From CAMAVH01 sp964628235 (GTDB taxonomy: Bacteria > Pseudomonadota > Alphaproteobacteria > SMXQ01): a DNA stretch of 39,377 nucleotides. Under the pieces are notes generated by a model. That model did not search any database. It saw only the letters and a list, made by a program, of their open reading frames with translations, and was not told the DNA's origin. The stretch covers positions 1-39,377 of the forward strand of contig CAZVLU010000034.1 of NCBI GenBank assembly GCA_964628235.1. The letters run 5' to 3'. Shown in pieces: positions 23,052 through 30,497 of this stretch. How positions within the stretch are numbered: the stretch's first letter is position 1; every line of letters begins with the position of its first letter. The position numbers and the translations under genes were made by a program.

Positions 23052-26000
23052 ATGCCCCGACTGCCGCGCAAGCCCAGCCTATCGTTCCCCATCATGCCGC
23101 GTCGGATTCGCGCTCTCGCGCTGATCGTCGCGATGTTTGCCGCCTCGCCATTGCAAGCGGCTGAGCAAGTTGCGGTCCGTATCGGCGAACATGCCGGCTT
23201 TGGCCGCTTGGTGTTCGAATGGGCCTCGCCGGTCGCTTACAGCGCGACCATCGAAGGCGAGAATCTCGTGGTGCGTTTCGAACGCCCCTTTGCCGGCGCG
23301 CTCGAAAGCCTGCCGCGCGGCCTCGCCAATTATCTCACTCAGCCGGCGCTCGTCGATGACGGCAAGGCGCTGATCGTCCCGCTCAAGGGTACATTCGGCC
23401 TCAAGAGCTACGTGGCGGGCCGCACGGTCGTTATCGATCTCGTCAAGGGCGGCAAGCCGCCGGCGACTGCTCAAGGCTCGCTCGCCGCGAAAGCGGCGGA
23501 AACCAATAGTTCCGCGAAAGCGGCGGAAAGCAATAGTTCCGCGAAAGCGGTGCAGACCGACAGTCCCGCGAAAGCGGCTGACAAGCCGGTCGAAGTCAAA
23601 GCCGCTGAAAGCAAGCCTGCCGCCGTGGCGGAGAAGCCTGCGGTCGCGCCGTCCAACGCGCCGCTGCTGCCTGTGCGCGCCGGCGATCATCCGGGCTTCG
23701 GCCGCATGGTGTTCGATTGGCCGCGCACCGTCGATTACGAGATCGCCCAGGATGGCGAGACTCTCGCCGTCACCTTCGCCGCGCCGGCGCGCATCGATGC
23801 CGACGCGCTGACGCCGAAACTCCCCAAGACCGTGCTGGCCTTCTCGGCCGAGCCGCGCGAGAGCAGCTTGCGGGTCGCCATGACGACGCCGCCCGGCGCG
23901 CGTCTGCGCCATTTCCGCAATGGTCCGAGCATCGTCGTCGACGTGTTGGCCGACGTCGCCGAGCCTGCGACCGATAAGGGCATGGCCCAATCGGCAAAAG
24001 CGCCGGCCCCCAAGCCGCCCGCTCAAGCCGAGGCCAAGCCCGAGCCGAAAGCGCAAACTGGCGCGAAGCCCGAGGCCAAACCGGTGAGCGCCGAGGCGCA
24101 ATTGCCCAAATATGAATTGGTCCCGGTCGGCCCTGGCGCGTCGAGCGTGGCCGCGACCGCCGCGCCGCAGAGCCTGTTGCCGACGACGGCGGCGGCGCCC
24201 GCCGCGCAAAGCGCCAATGCCCAAGCGCCGATCGCTACGCGCAAGCTCGTCATTTCCGCCATCGGTAGCGGCCCGCAGATCAGCGGCTTGCGCTTCGCCT
24301 GGCCGGCCGACGCCCCGGCGGCGGTGTTCGAGCGCAACGGCGCGCTGTGGGCGGTGTTCGACCGCGCCGTGAGCGCCGATATCGCCAACAATTGGCCGCG
24401 CACCGTGGCGCGGCCGGAACTATTTTCGTCGGCGGTCTCCAGCATCCTGCGCTGGCAATTGCCGCCCGAGCGCTCCGCCGCCTTGCGCCGCGACGGCGGC
24501 AACCTGCTGGTCGAGTTCGCGGCGACGCCGCCGCTGCCCGGCGCGCAAATCGCCATCGAAGCGCAGCCGGCAGCCGACTCCGGCCCGCGCGTGCTGCTGA
24601 AATCCGCGGCTTTCGGTCCGGTGATCGAGACGCGCGATCCCGAGGTCGGCGACAAGCTGTGGATCGTGCCGACGATGGCTGCCGAGGGCTTGACCGGCGA
24701 ACGCCGCTTCGTCGAATTTCAGGTGCTGTCGTCGTTGCAGGGCGTCGCCGTCAAGGCGCTGACCGACGAATTGGTCGTGCGCAACGCGCTCGATGGCGTC
24801 GAGATCGTGACGCCGGGCGGCCTGCGCTTGTCCGGCGCGCTCGCCGCCGCAGCCCCCATTGCCCAGGCCGCCGCCTCGCCGGCGACCACCCGCATCACGA
24901 CGCAAAGCGGCGCGACCGTGCCCTTGCCGGTGCTCGCGGTCAACAGCGCCACCCTGTTCGATTTCGCCGGCTGGTCGCAGGCCGGCGGCACGCCGCAAGC
25001 CTCCTTCTTCGAGCGCAAAGCCAATTTGCAGCGCGCCGTCATCGACGCGCCGCGCGCCATGCGCAATCCGGCGCGCTTCGCCTTGGCGCGCTTCCTGTTC
25101 GCCAACGGCCAGGCTGCCGACGCGCTCGGCATTTTGCAGGTGATGGAAGAAGACGAGCCCGACGTCGCGCGCGATCCGGCCTATCTCGCCTTGCGCGGCG
25201 CGAGCCGCTACCAAATGGGCGATCTCAACGCCGCCGGTCCCGACCTCTTCGCCAATAGCCTCGACCAGGAGCGCGAAGCCGCCCTGTGGCGCGCCGCCTT
25301 GCTCGCCGGCCAGAGCGACTGGATCGCCTCCAGCCGCTACTTCGCCCGCGCCGAAAGCGTGTTGCGCGCCTATCCGCGCGATCTGCAATTGAGTTTCGGC
25401 CTGCTCGCCGCCGAAGCCTCGTTGTCGTCGGGCGATGCCGGCGCCGCCAAATTCCAGCTCGACTCGCTCGGCTATCTCAATCCGGACCGGGCCTGGCGCG
25501 ACCAGATCGACTATCTGCGCGGCGAAATGCTGCTCAAGGCCGGCGAGACCGACGCGGCGCTCGCCGCCTGGGACCGCGCCATCAATGGCCTGCATCCGCC
25601 GAGCAAAGCCCGCGCGCGATTGGCTCGCGTCGAGACGCTGCTCGGCGACAAGAAGATCAGCCTGCCCGAGGGCATCGCCGAATTGGAGCGCCTGCGCTAC
25701 GGCTGGCGCGGCGACGAGGTCGAACTGACCGTGCTGCGCCGCTTGGGCGAGCTTTACATCGATGCCGGCGATTATAAGAACGGCTTGGCCACTTTGCGCG
25801 ACGCGCTGGCGCAGTTCCCCAAAGCGCCTGAGGGCGCCGCCATCGCCCAGCGCATGCGCGAAAGCTTCGCCGATCTATTCATCGGCGGCGCCGCCGATAA
25901 AATGCCGCCGCTCACGGCCCTTGGCATCTACGAGGATTTCCGCGATCTGACGCCGCTCGGCGATGCCGGAAATCTGCTCATCGCCAAGCTGGCCGACCGC

Positions 26001-26705
26001 CTGGTGCAAATCGAATTGCTCGACCGCGCTCAGATACTGCTCAAGGACCAGATCGACAAACGCCTGAAAGGCGCGCCGCAGGCCGAGGCGGTGAATCAGC
26101 TCGCGCTCATTTATCTGCTCGACCGCAAGCCGGAGGAGGCGCTGGCCGCCTTGAACGCGGCGCTGCCGCCTGATGCTTCGCCAGCGCTTGCGGCGGAGCG
26201 TCGTCAACTCAAGGCGCGCACGCTCGGCGAATTGACTCGTTATAAGGAGGCGCTGGCGCTGCTAAACGGCGACGAGACTGCCGATGCCGCGCGTCTGCGC
26301 GCCGAAATCGGCTGGCGTACGCAGAATTGGCCGCTCGCCGCCGCCGCCTTCGCGCAATTGGCGCCGGCGGGCGACGCGCCGCTGTCTGATATTCAGCGCC
26401 AGACCGTGCTGCGCCTCGCCATCGCCCAGTCGCTCAGCCAGGACAACGCCGGGCTTGCCGGCCTGCGTGCGCGCTTCGGCGCCGACATGGGCAAGAGCGC
26501 CTTCAAGGAATCCTTCGATCTGATCACGGCGAGCGATGTCGCGCAGAACTTCGACCTGCGCAGCATCTCGCGCCAAGTCGCCGGCGTCGACCAGTTCGCC
26601 GCCTTCATGACCGGCTACCGCGACAAGATCATGAAGGCGCGCGCTGCCAACCTCGATTCCAAGTCGCAGCCTAAAACCGCGCAGGCGGCAGCTAACGCCG
26701 GCTAA
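23052..26705 (+). CDS. Large secreted/periplasmic TPR protein of the flagellar cluster
   Basis: 1217 residues. AGGA lies six bases before the ATG at 23052; a second ATG at 23094 would give a more compact signal peptide (PRRIRALALIVAMFAASPLQA, cleaved before AEQ) but has no Shine-Dalgarno. The first ~350 residues contain two AMIN-like beta repeats (VAVRIGEHAGFGRLVFEWASPVAYS and LPVRAGDHPGFGRMVFDWPRTVDYE), separated by a low-complexity linker with 27-bp DNA repeats. A third such segment (GPQISGLRFAWPADAPAAVFE) begins at ~400. The C-terminal half (~640-1170) is helical with degenerate tetratricopeptide repeats. A periplasmic scaffold or cell-wall-associated role is plausible from the AMIN-like modules, which in other proteins bind peptidoglycan or secretin. 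I do not recognise a named gene. Confidence 0.8.
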   Translation: MPRLPRKPSLSFPIMPRRIRALALIVAMFAASPLQAAEQVAVRIGEHAGFGRLVFEWASPVAYSATIEGENLVVRFERPFAGALESLPRGLANYLTQPALVDDGKALIVPLKGTFGLKSYVAGRTVVIDLVKGGKPPATAQGSLAAKAAETNSSAKAAESNSSAKAVQTDSPAKAADKPVEVKAAESKPAAVAEKPAVAPSNAPLLPVRAGDHPGFGRMVFDWPRTVDYEIAQDGETLAVTFAAPARIDADALTPKLPKTVLAFSAEPRESSLRVAMTTPPGARLRHFRNGPSIVVDVLADVAEPATDKGMAQSAKAPAPKPPAQAEAKPEPKAQTGAKPEAKPVSAEAQLPKYELVPVGPGASSVAATAAPQSLLPTTAAAPAAQSANAQAPIATRKLVISAIGSGPQISGLRFAWPADAPAAVFERNGALWAVFDRAVSADIANNWPRTVARPELFSSAVSSILRWQLPPERSAALRRDGGNLLVEFAATPPLPGAQIAIEAQPAADSGPRVLLKSAAFGPVIETRDPEVGDKLWIVPTMAAEGLTGERRFVEFQVLSSLQGVAVKALTDELVVRNALDGVEIVTPGGLRLSGALAAAAPIAQAAASPATTRITTQSGATVPLPVLAVNSATLFDFAGWSQAGGTPQASFFERKANLQRAVIDAPRAMRNPARFALARFLFANGQAADALGILQVMEEDEPDVARDPAYLALRGASRYQMGDLNAAGPDLFANSLDQEREAALWRAALLAGQSDWIASSRYFARAESVLRAYPRDLQLSFGLLAAEASLSSGDAGAAKFQLDSLGYLNPDRAWRDQIDYLRGEMLLKAGETDAALAAWDRAINGLHPPSKARARLARVETLLGDKKISLPEGIAELERLRYGWRGDEVELTVLRRLGELYIDAGDYKNGLATLRDALAQFPKAPEGAAIAQRMRESFADLFIGGAADKMPPLTALGIYEDFRDLTPLGDAGNLLIAKLADRLVQIELLDRAQILLKDQIDKRLKGAPQAEAVNQLALIYLLDRKPEEALAALNAALPPDASPALAAERRQLKARTLGELTRYKEALALLNGDETADAARLRAEIGWRTQNWPLAAAAFAQLAPAGDAPLSDIQRQTVLRLAIAQSLSQDNAGLAGLRARFGADMGKSAFKESFDLITASDVAQNFDLRSISRQVAGVDQFAAFMTGYRDKIMKARAANLDSKSQPKTAQAAANAG
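23487..23567 (+). repeat. 27-bp tandem repeat (three units) inside the TPR protein gene
   Basis: Units begin at 23487, 23514 and 23541, each starting GCGAAAGCGG; the first two differ at one base, the third at several, and a partial fourth starts at 23568. The period keeps the frame and encodes AKAAETNSS-type repeats in the linker between the two AMIN-like modules. Confidence 0.9.
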
Positions 26706-26711
26706 CGGCGC

Positions 26712-28004
26712 TCACTTACAATCGATGATCGCCGGTTCGTTGTCGGCGCCGGGCGTATAGTCGATGGCGCAGGCGAGGCCGGCCTGCAAATCCTCGCGCT
26801 TGCCCTCTTTGCCGGCGATTTTGATCACCGTGCGCGAGCCCGAGGGTTTCGACGCGACATTGCCATTCGGCCCCTTGAAGACGATCTCGCGGCCCTTGTC
26901 GCGCACTTCGAGCAAAGGCCCTTCGACCTTCACGCTTTTGACATCGCCTTCGCTGAGCGCCGCTTTGAGCAGCGCCACGGTCGTCGGCGGCTGGTCGAGC
27001 GCTTCGCGAATCATCGCAGCAAGGTCGTCGCCGTAAGCTGGCTCGATCGGTCGGCCCGCTTTCATCGCTTTTTCGCGCAATTCGGGATCTTCCAGCGCTT
27101 GTTTGTAAGCCGCGCGCAAAGCGGCGAGGCGGTCGGCGGGAATTGCCGGCGGCCCGGCGGTCAAGCGGCCGATCTCGCCTTGAGACTGGATCAATGCGAT
27201 GGCGGCGCGCACGTCGGCGCTGGCGTCTTTCATCAGATCGCGCAATTGCGGCACCTTATCGTTGGTGCCGCCGATCTGCGCGACGAAGCGGCCATAGCCG
27301 TTGTTGACAAAATCTTCGTAGGACGAATAAGAGCCGATCGTGCCCTGAATCTCGCCCCGCCGCATGGCCAGGCGGTCGTCATTGCCATTGTAGCCGGTGA
27401 TGATGGTGCCGGGCAGCCGCAGGCCGTCGATCAGCAATTTCAGCTCCATATAGGCGGCGCTGCCGATGCCGGAGCCCGCCCATTTGAAACTCGCGTCGCC
27501 GCGCCGCACATCTTCCATCGTCTTGTAGGGCGTCTGCGCCGCCATGACCAAGGCGCGCGGGTCGGTGCCGGCTTTGCCGATCCACGACATCTTGTTGAGA
27601 TCGATGCGCAGGCCCTCGATGCCGGCGAGCTGCGTGTAGATCAGGCCGGTGTTGAAGATGCCCATGGTCAGGCCGTCGGCGCGCGCCGCGCCGATGAAGT
27701 TCGCGCCGATCATATGGCCGGCGCCCGGCATGTTGCGGACCACGAAGGTCGAGCCGGGCAGATATTTCTGCATATATTCGGCGGCGAGACGGCCATAGAG
27801 GTCGTAGCCGCCGCCGGCGGCGGTGGCGACGATGTAGGTGACGGTCTTTCCTTTGAAGAACGCCTTGGCGTCCGGCGCATTTGCTTGCTGCGCCAACGCC
27901 GTAGCTGGCGCGAGGGCGACCAAAAGCAAAGACGCCAACAATGCAGACACGGCGCAGGCCCGCGTGAAGCGCGGCACGGTGAAACGCATCATATTGTGTT
28001 GCAT
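26712..28004 (-). CDS. Tripartite tricarboxylate transporter (Bug-type) substrate-binding protein
   Basis: 430 residues from the ATG at 28004, chosen for GGAGG six bases upstream and the signal peptide that follows (RACAVSALLASLLLVALAPATALA). The mature part has Bug-receptor features: FFKGKTVTYIVATAAGGGYDLYGRLAAEYMQKYLPGSTFVVRNMPGAGHMIGANFI near the N-terminus. It would bind a carboxylate in the periplasm for a TctAB-type carrier, but no tctA or tctB is in the window. The protein is ~100 residues longer than usual Bug receptors. The extra C-terminus has a small domain ending in SRTVIKIAGKEGKREDLQ.GLACAIDYTPG..NEPAIIDCK with two cysteines. It interrupts the flagellar genes and converges on the TPR gene with six bases between stops. 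Confidence 0.82.
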   Translation of the reverse strand: MQHNMMRFTVPRFTRACAVSALLASLLLVALAPATALAQQANAPDAKAFFKGKTVTYIVATAAGGGYDLYGRLAAEYMQKYLPGSTFVVRNMPGAGHMIGANFIGAARADGLTMGIFNTGLIYTQLAGIEGLRIDLNKMSWIGKAGTDPRALVMAAQTPYKTMEDVRRGDASFKWAGSGIGSAAYMELKLLIDGLRLPGTIITGYNGNDDRLAMRRGEIQGTIGSYSSYEDFVNNGYGRFVAQIGGTNDKVPQLRDLMKDASADVRAAIALIQSQGEIGRLTAGPPAIPADRLAALRAAYKQALEDPELREKAMKAGRPIEPAYGDDLAAMIREALDQPPTTVALLKAALSEGDVKSVKVEGPLLEVRDKGREIVFKGPNGNVASKPSGSRTVIKIAGKEGKREDLQAGLACAIDYTPGADNEPAIIDCK

Positions 28005-28137
28005 GGACGACCTCCCCAGATCGAATGTCAGGCGGCCTTTGCAGCCTTGTTGCCTGGGGGAAAGCCTAGGCGCGCGGCGAAGGCTCCGCAACTGCGGATG
28101 GGTCAGGCTTGCAGCCCTAATCGGCGGCCTTCAGGAG

Positions 28138-28944
28138 TCAGTTGACCGCGGCGAAGCTCTGCACCAGAGAGCCGGCGACCAAGTACCAGCCATCGACCAG
28201 CACGAAGAAGATCAGCTTGAAGGGCAGGGAGATCATTATCGGCGGCACCATCATCATGCCCATCGACATGAGGATCGAGGCCACCACCATGTCGATCACG
28301 AGGAACGGCAGGAAGATCAAAAAGCCGATCTCGAAGGCGCGGCGCAATTCGCTGATCATGAAGGCGGGGATCAGCGAGGTGAGCGGCGTCGCCTCCGGGC
28401 CCTCCGGCACCGGCGCTTTCGCCAGGTCGAGGAACAGTTCGAGGTCTTGCTGGCGGACCTGGGCGAGCATGAAGGCGCGCACCGGCGCGATGATGCGCGG
28501 GAACGCTTCTTCTTCGGTAATCTGCTCGGCCATCAAGGGCGCGATGCCGTCGACATAGGCGCGCTCGAAGGTCGGCGCCATGACGAAGCCGGTGAGGAAC
28601 AGCGCCAGGCTGACGATCACCATGTTCGGCGGCACCTGCTGGGTGCCGAGCGCGCTGCGCAGGAACGACAGCACGACGACGATGCGCGTGAAGGACGTCA
28701 CCATCATGACGATGGCGGGCGCCAGCGACAGCACGGTGAGCAGGGCGAGAAGCTGGATGATGCGGCCGGTCGAGGCGCCCTCGCCGCCGCCGCCGAGATC
28801 GAGGTTGAGGCTCTGCGCCGCAGCCGGCGCGGCCAGCACGGCGGAAATGCCGAGCGTCAGGCCGACCGCGAGCAACGTGGCAGTGAGGAACAGCGTGGCG
28901 CGCGCGGCGAAGTCGCGCAGCGCCTGTTTGGAGCGGCGGCTCAT
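28138..28944 (-). CDS. fliP: Flagellar export gate protein FliP
   Basis: 268 residues from the ATG at 28944, overlapping the fliO stop by four bases (ATGA). N-terminal signal peptide (ARATLFLTATLLAVGLTLGISAVLAAPAAA), then FliP motifs: QLLALLTVLSLAPAIVMMVTSFTRIVVVLSFLRSALGTQQVPPNMVIVSLALFLTGFVMAP, LIPAFMISELRRAFEIGFLIFLPFLVIDMVVASILMSMGMMMVPPIMISLPFKLIFFVLVDGW. It forms the export gate with FliQ and FliR, encoded divergently at 31676-32721. Confidence 0.97.
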   Translation of the reverse strand: MSRRSKQALRDFAARATLFLTATLLAVGLTLGISAVLAAPAAAQSLNLDLGGGGEGASTGRIIQLLALLTVLSLAPAIVMMVTSFTRIVVVLSFLRSALGTQQVPPNMVIVSLALFLTGFVMAPTFERAYVDGIAPLMAEQITEEEAFPRIIAPVRAFMLAQVRQQDLELFLDLAKAPVPEGPEATPLTSLIPAFMISELRRAFEIGFLIFLPFLVIDMVVASILMSMGMMMVPPIMISLPFKLIFFVLVDGWYLVAGSLVQSFAAVN

Positions 28945-29237
28945 GGCGTCTGTCCCACGGCAGGAGAAGCCGGCGGGGCGATGCGGCTTTCCACCAAGGT
29001 TTCGCCGGTCGGGCCGAGAATGATCAGATGTTCGACGTCGTCGCGCCGCACCAGCACCAGCTTGCGGCGCGCATCGAGCGCCGTCGCCTCGACGATGCCG
29101 AGGCGGGCGTTGCGGCCGCGCGTCGCCGGCAGGCGGTTGCCGAGGCCGAAGCGCTTGGCCGCCCAGGCGCAAGCGCCGATCAGCGCCAGCACGAACAGCA
29201 GGGCGAGCAGGAACCGTAAGTAAGTTTCGAGGGGCAT
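28941..29237 (-). CDS. fliO: Flagellar biosynthesis protein FliO
   Basis: 98 residues: one transmembrane helix (LRFLLALLFVLALIGACAWAAKRF, ~7-30), then the short FliO cytoplasmic domain (LGIVEATALDARRKLVLVRRDDVEHLIILGPTGETLVESRI) that resembles FliN/SpoA-like beta modules. Assists FliP assembly in the inner membrane. It lies between an unknown small gene and fliP, as in many alphaproteobacteria. Confidence 0.92.
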   Translation of the reverse strand: MPLETYLRFLLALLFVLALIGACAWAAKRFGLGNRLPATRGRNARLGIVEATALDARRKLVLVRRDDVEHLIILGPTGETLVESRIAPPASPAVGQTP

Positions 29238-29258
29238 TGGGTCTCTAAGGTCTGGCGA

Positions 29259-29597
29259 TTAGCGTCGGCGCAGGCCGGGCGGGGTGTAAGCGGCGGCGGC
29301 GCGGCTGCCGCTGTTCAGGCTTTCGAGCTGGCTCTTGAGATCGGCATGGCGGCGGCGGATGTCTTCGGCCAGCTTATCGAGATCGTCGATCAGGCTGACC
29401 ATCATGGGCCGCAGCGGCATGTTGTCGGGCGCCGGCAGCACGCCGATCTCGTCGCACAGGCGTCGCACTTCTGTTTCGAGCGGCGTCAGATTCACCGTCT
29501 GGCCTTCGGCGACCAGGCCGCGCGCCGTGCCGATGATCGAGGCGACGTTTTGCAGATCGAGCTTCAGGCTGTCCGCCTTGCCGACGACGGTCGTCAT
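29259..29597 (-). CDS. Conserved-looking small helical protein between flhX and fliO
   Basis: 112 residues, no signal peptide or membrane segment. Predicted helical: VGKADSLKLDLQNVASIIGTARGLVAEGQTVNLTPLETEVRRLCDEIGVLP and MPLRPMMVSLIDDLDKLAEDIRRRHADLKSQLESL, with a Pro/Arg-rich end. Its ATG overlaps the flhX stop (29594-29597), so it is translated with flhX. I do not recognise a named family. Length and helical build recall export chaperones or regulators of flagellar operons, but this is only a suggestion from context. Confidence 0.75.
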   Translation of the reverse strand: MTTVVGKADSLKLDLQNVASIIGTARGLVAEGQTVNLTPLETEVRRLCDEIGVLPAPDNMPLRPMMVSLIDDLDKLAEDIRRRHADLKSQLESLNSGSRAAAAYTPPGLRRR

Positions 29598-29965
29598 GGC
29601 TGCGCTCCAGGGTGATGCGAACCGTTGGCCGCCTGGCGGGGCCGATAGGTTTGGTTCGCGCGATAGACGTAGGAGAGGATTTCAGCGACGGCGGCGAAAG
29701 CTTCGAGCGGAATGTCGCTGCCGACATCGAGCGCCGCCAGCACTTCGGCGAGGTCGGCGTCTTGGCGCACCTTGACGCCTTCGGCGAAGGCGACCGCGAG
29801 AATCTGTTCGGCGATAGCGCCGCGCCCGCTGGCGACGATGCGCGGGATATGGTCGTAGCCGCGCTCATGGCGCAAGGCGACGGCGACCTGGCTCAGCGCC
29901 GGAAAGGCGCGCAGGCCGTTTTCGCCGTCGGGCATTGGTCGTTTGGGCGGTTGCGATGCGGCCAA
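29594..29965 (-). CDS. FlhB C-terminal-domain homologue (FlhX/FhlB-like export switch protein)
   Basis: 123 residues. The core VAVALRHERGYDHIPRIVASGRGAIAEQILAVAFAEGVKVRQDADLAEVLAALDVGSDIPLEAFAAVAEILSYVYRAN matches the cytoplasmic switch domain of FlhB (compare VALRY..G…P.ivAKG.g.iAe.I…A.e..vp.…d..La..L…d.g..IP.elf.aVAeil.yv). It has no membrane domain and no NPTH cleavage motif. Such proteins can partly replace the FlhB C-domain in other bacteria. Start: TTG at 29965 has GAGGA at the right distance, while the ATG at 29935 has none, so the TTG is preferred. A CtrA box lies upstream. Confidence 0.88.
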   Translation of the reverse strand: MAASQPPKRPMPDGENGLRAFPALSQVAVALRHERGYDHIPRIVASGRGAIAEQILAVAFAEGVKVRQDADLAEVLAALDVGSDIPLEAFAAVAEILSYVYRANQTYRPRQAANGSHHPGAQP

Positions 29966-30037
29966 AGCGGTCCTCGAACGCGCTCTTTTCGACCGACATG
30001 GCCGTCCCGAACGCCTCTGGACTATGGCGCGATATGC

Positions 30038-30052
30038 TTAATTTTTGCTTAA
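30038..30052. promoter_or_regulatory. CtrA box upstream of the flhX-fliO-fliP operon
   Basis: TTAA-TTTTTGC-TTAA (plus strand; TTAA-GCAAAAA-TTAA on the coding strand) is a perfect TTAA-N7-TTAA. It lies 73 bases before the TTG start of flhX and immediately downstream of the csrA stop, in a gap of 104 bases. Confidence 0.68.
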
Positions 30053-30069
30053 AGCCCTGAAAGCGCGGG

Positions 30070-30324
30070 CTAATCGGCCTTCGGCTTGCTCAAATCCGGC
30101 AACTCGAGAGAGTCGGGCAGGTCGGCCGTGGGCAGATCGCTGCCGAGCGCCGCCGCCTTGTTCTCTTCTTTGATGCGCTCGTGGATTTCCCGGCGCAGGA
30201 CCGAGACTTCCGGCGGAAAGACAAAACCGAGCTTGATGGACTTGCCGCGGACTTCGACGACGGTCACTTCGATCGTGTCGTTGATGACCACCGATTCGCC
30301 GACCTTACGGGTCAGATACAGCAT
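30070..30324 (-). CDS. csrA: Carbon storage regulator CsrA with extended C-terminus
   Basis: 84 residues. MLYLTRKVGESVVINDTIEVTVVEVRGKSIKLGFVFPPEVSVLRREIHERIKEEN has the CsrA core, including Leu4 and the LRREI region that carries the RNA-contacting Arg. CsrA dimers bind GGA in mRNA leaders and block translation. The tail (AAALGSDLPTADLPDSLELPDLSKPKAD) is longer than the 61-residue enterobacterial protein; in Bacillus an extended C-terminus is the part that FliW contacts. AAGGAG precedes the ATG. The gene is divergent from flgB. Its likely target is the flagellin leader at 303-348. Confidence 0.95.
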   Translation of the reverse strand: MLYLTRKVGESVVINDTIEVTVVEVRGKSIKLGFVFPPEVSVLRREIHERIKEENKAAALGSDLPTADLPDSLELPDLSKPKAD

Positions 30325-30429
30325 GGGCGCTCCTTCGCCTCTTGGCGCCCGACAGGCGCCTGGGAAATGGGGCGCGCCGGGCCATCCTGCTGGGGAAGGG
30401 TCCCCGGGCCGAGGCGGAGATTAGCCGCC

Positions 30430-30466
30430 TTTACCCAATTTTAATAGTGGCCCGGCATTATTTGCC
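30430..30466. promoter_or_regulatory. flgB promoter region: CtrA-like box followed by GGCA-N5-TGCC palindrome
   Basis: TTTA-CCCAATT-TTAA (30430-30444) is one base from the CtrA consensus. Ten bases further, GGCATTATTTGCC (30454-30466), preceded by CCC, matches the palindrome found at the sigma-54 operons. flgB starts at 30498 and no -24/-12 element is seen here. The pairing recalls the Caulobacter fliF promoter, where CtrA activates and FlbD represses. The rest of the 173-base csrA-flgB gap (30325-30429) is GC-rich with short inverted repeats and no clear promoter for csrA. Confidence 0.45.
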
Positions 30467-30497
30467 CATCGCCAAAGGCTTAGCCCGGATTTGAACG

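Noticed and set aside
23487..23594. Short direct repeats considered as a CRISPR array
   Set aside because: The repeats are contiguous, without spacers, and keep the reading frame of a coding linker.
30445..30466. TGGCCCG ... TTTGCC before flgB considered as a sigma-54 promoter
   Set aside because: The GG and GC are 13 bases apart instead of 10; the spacing is critical for sigma-54.
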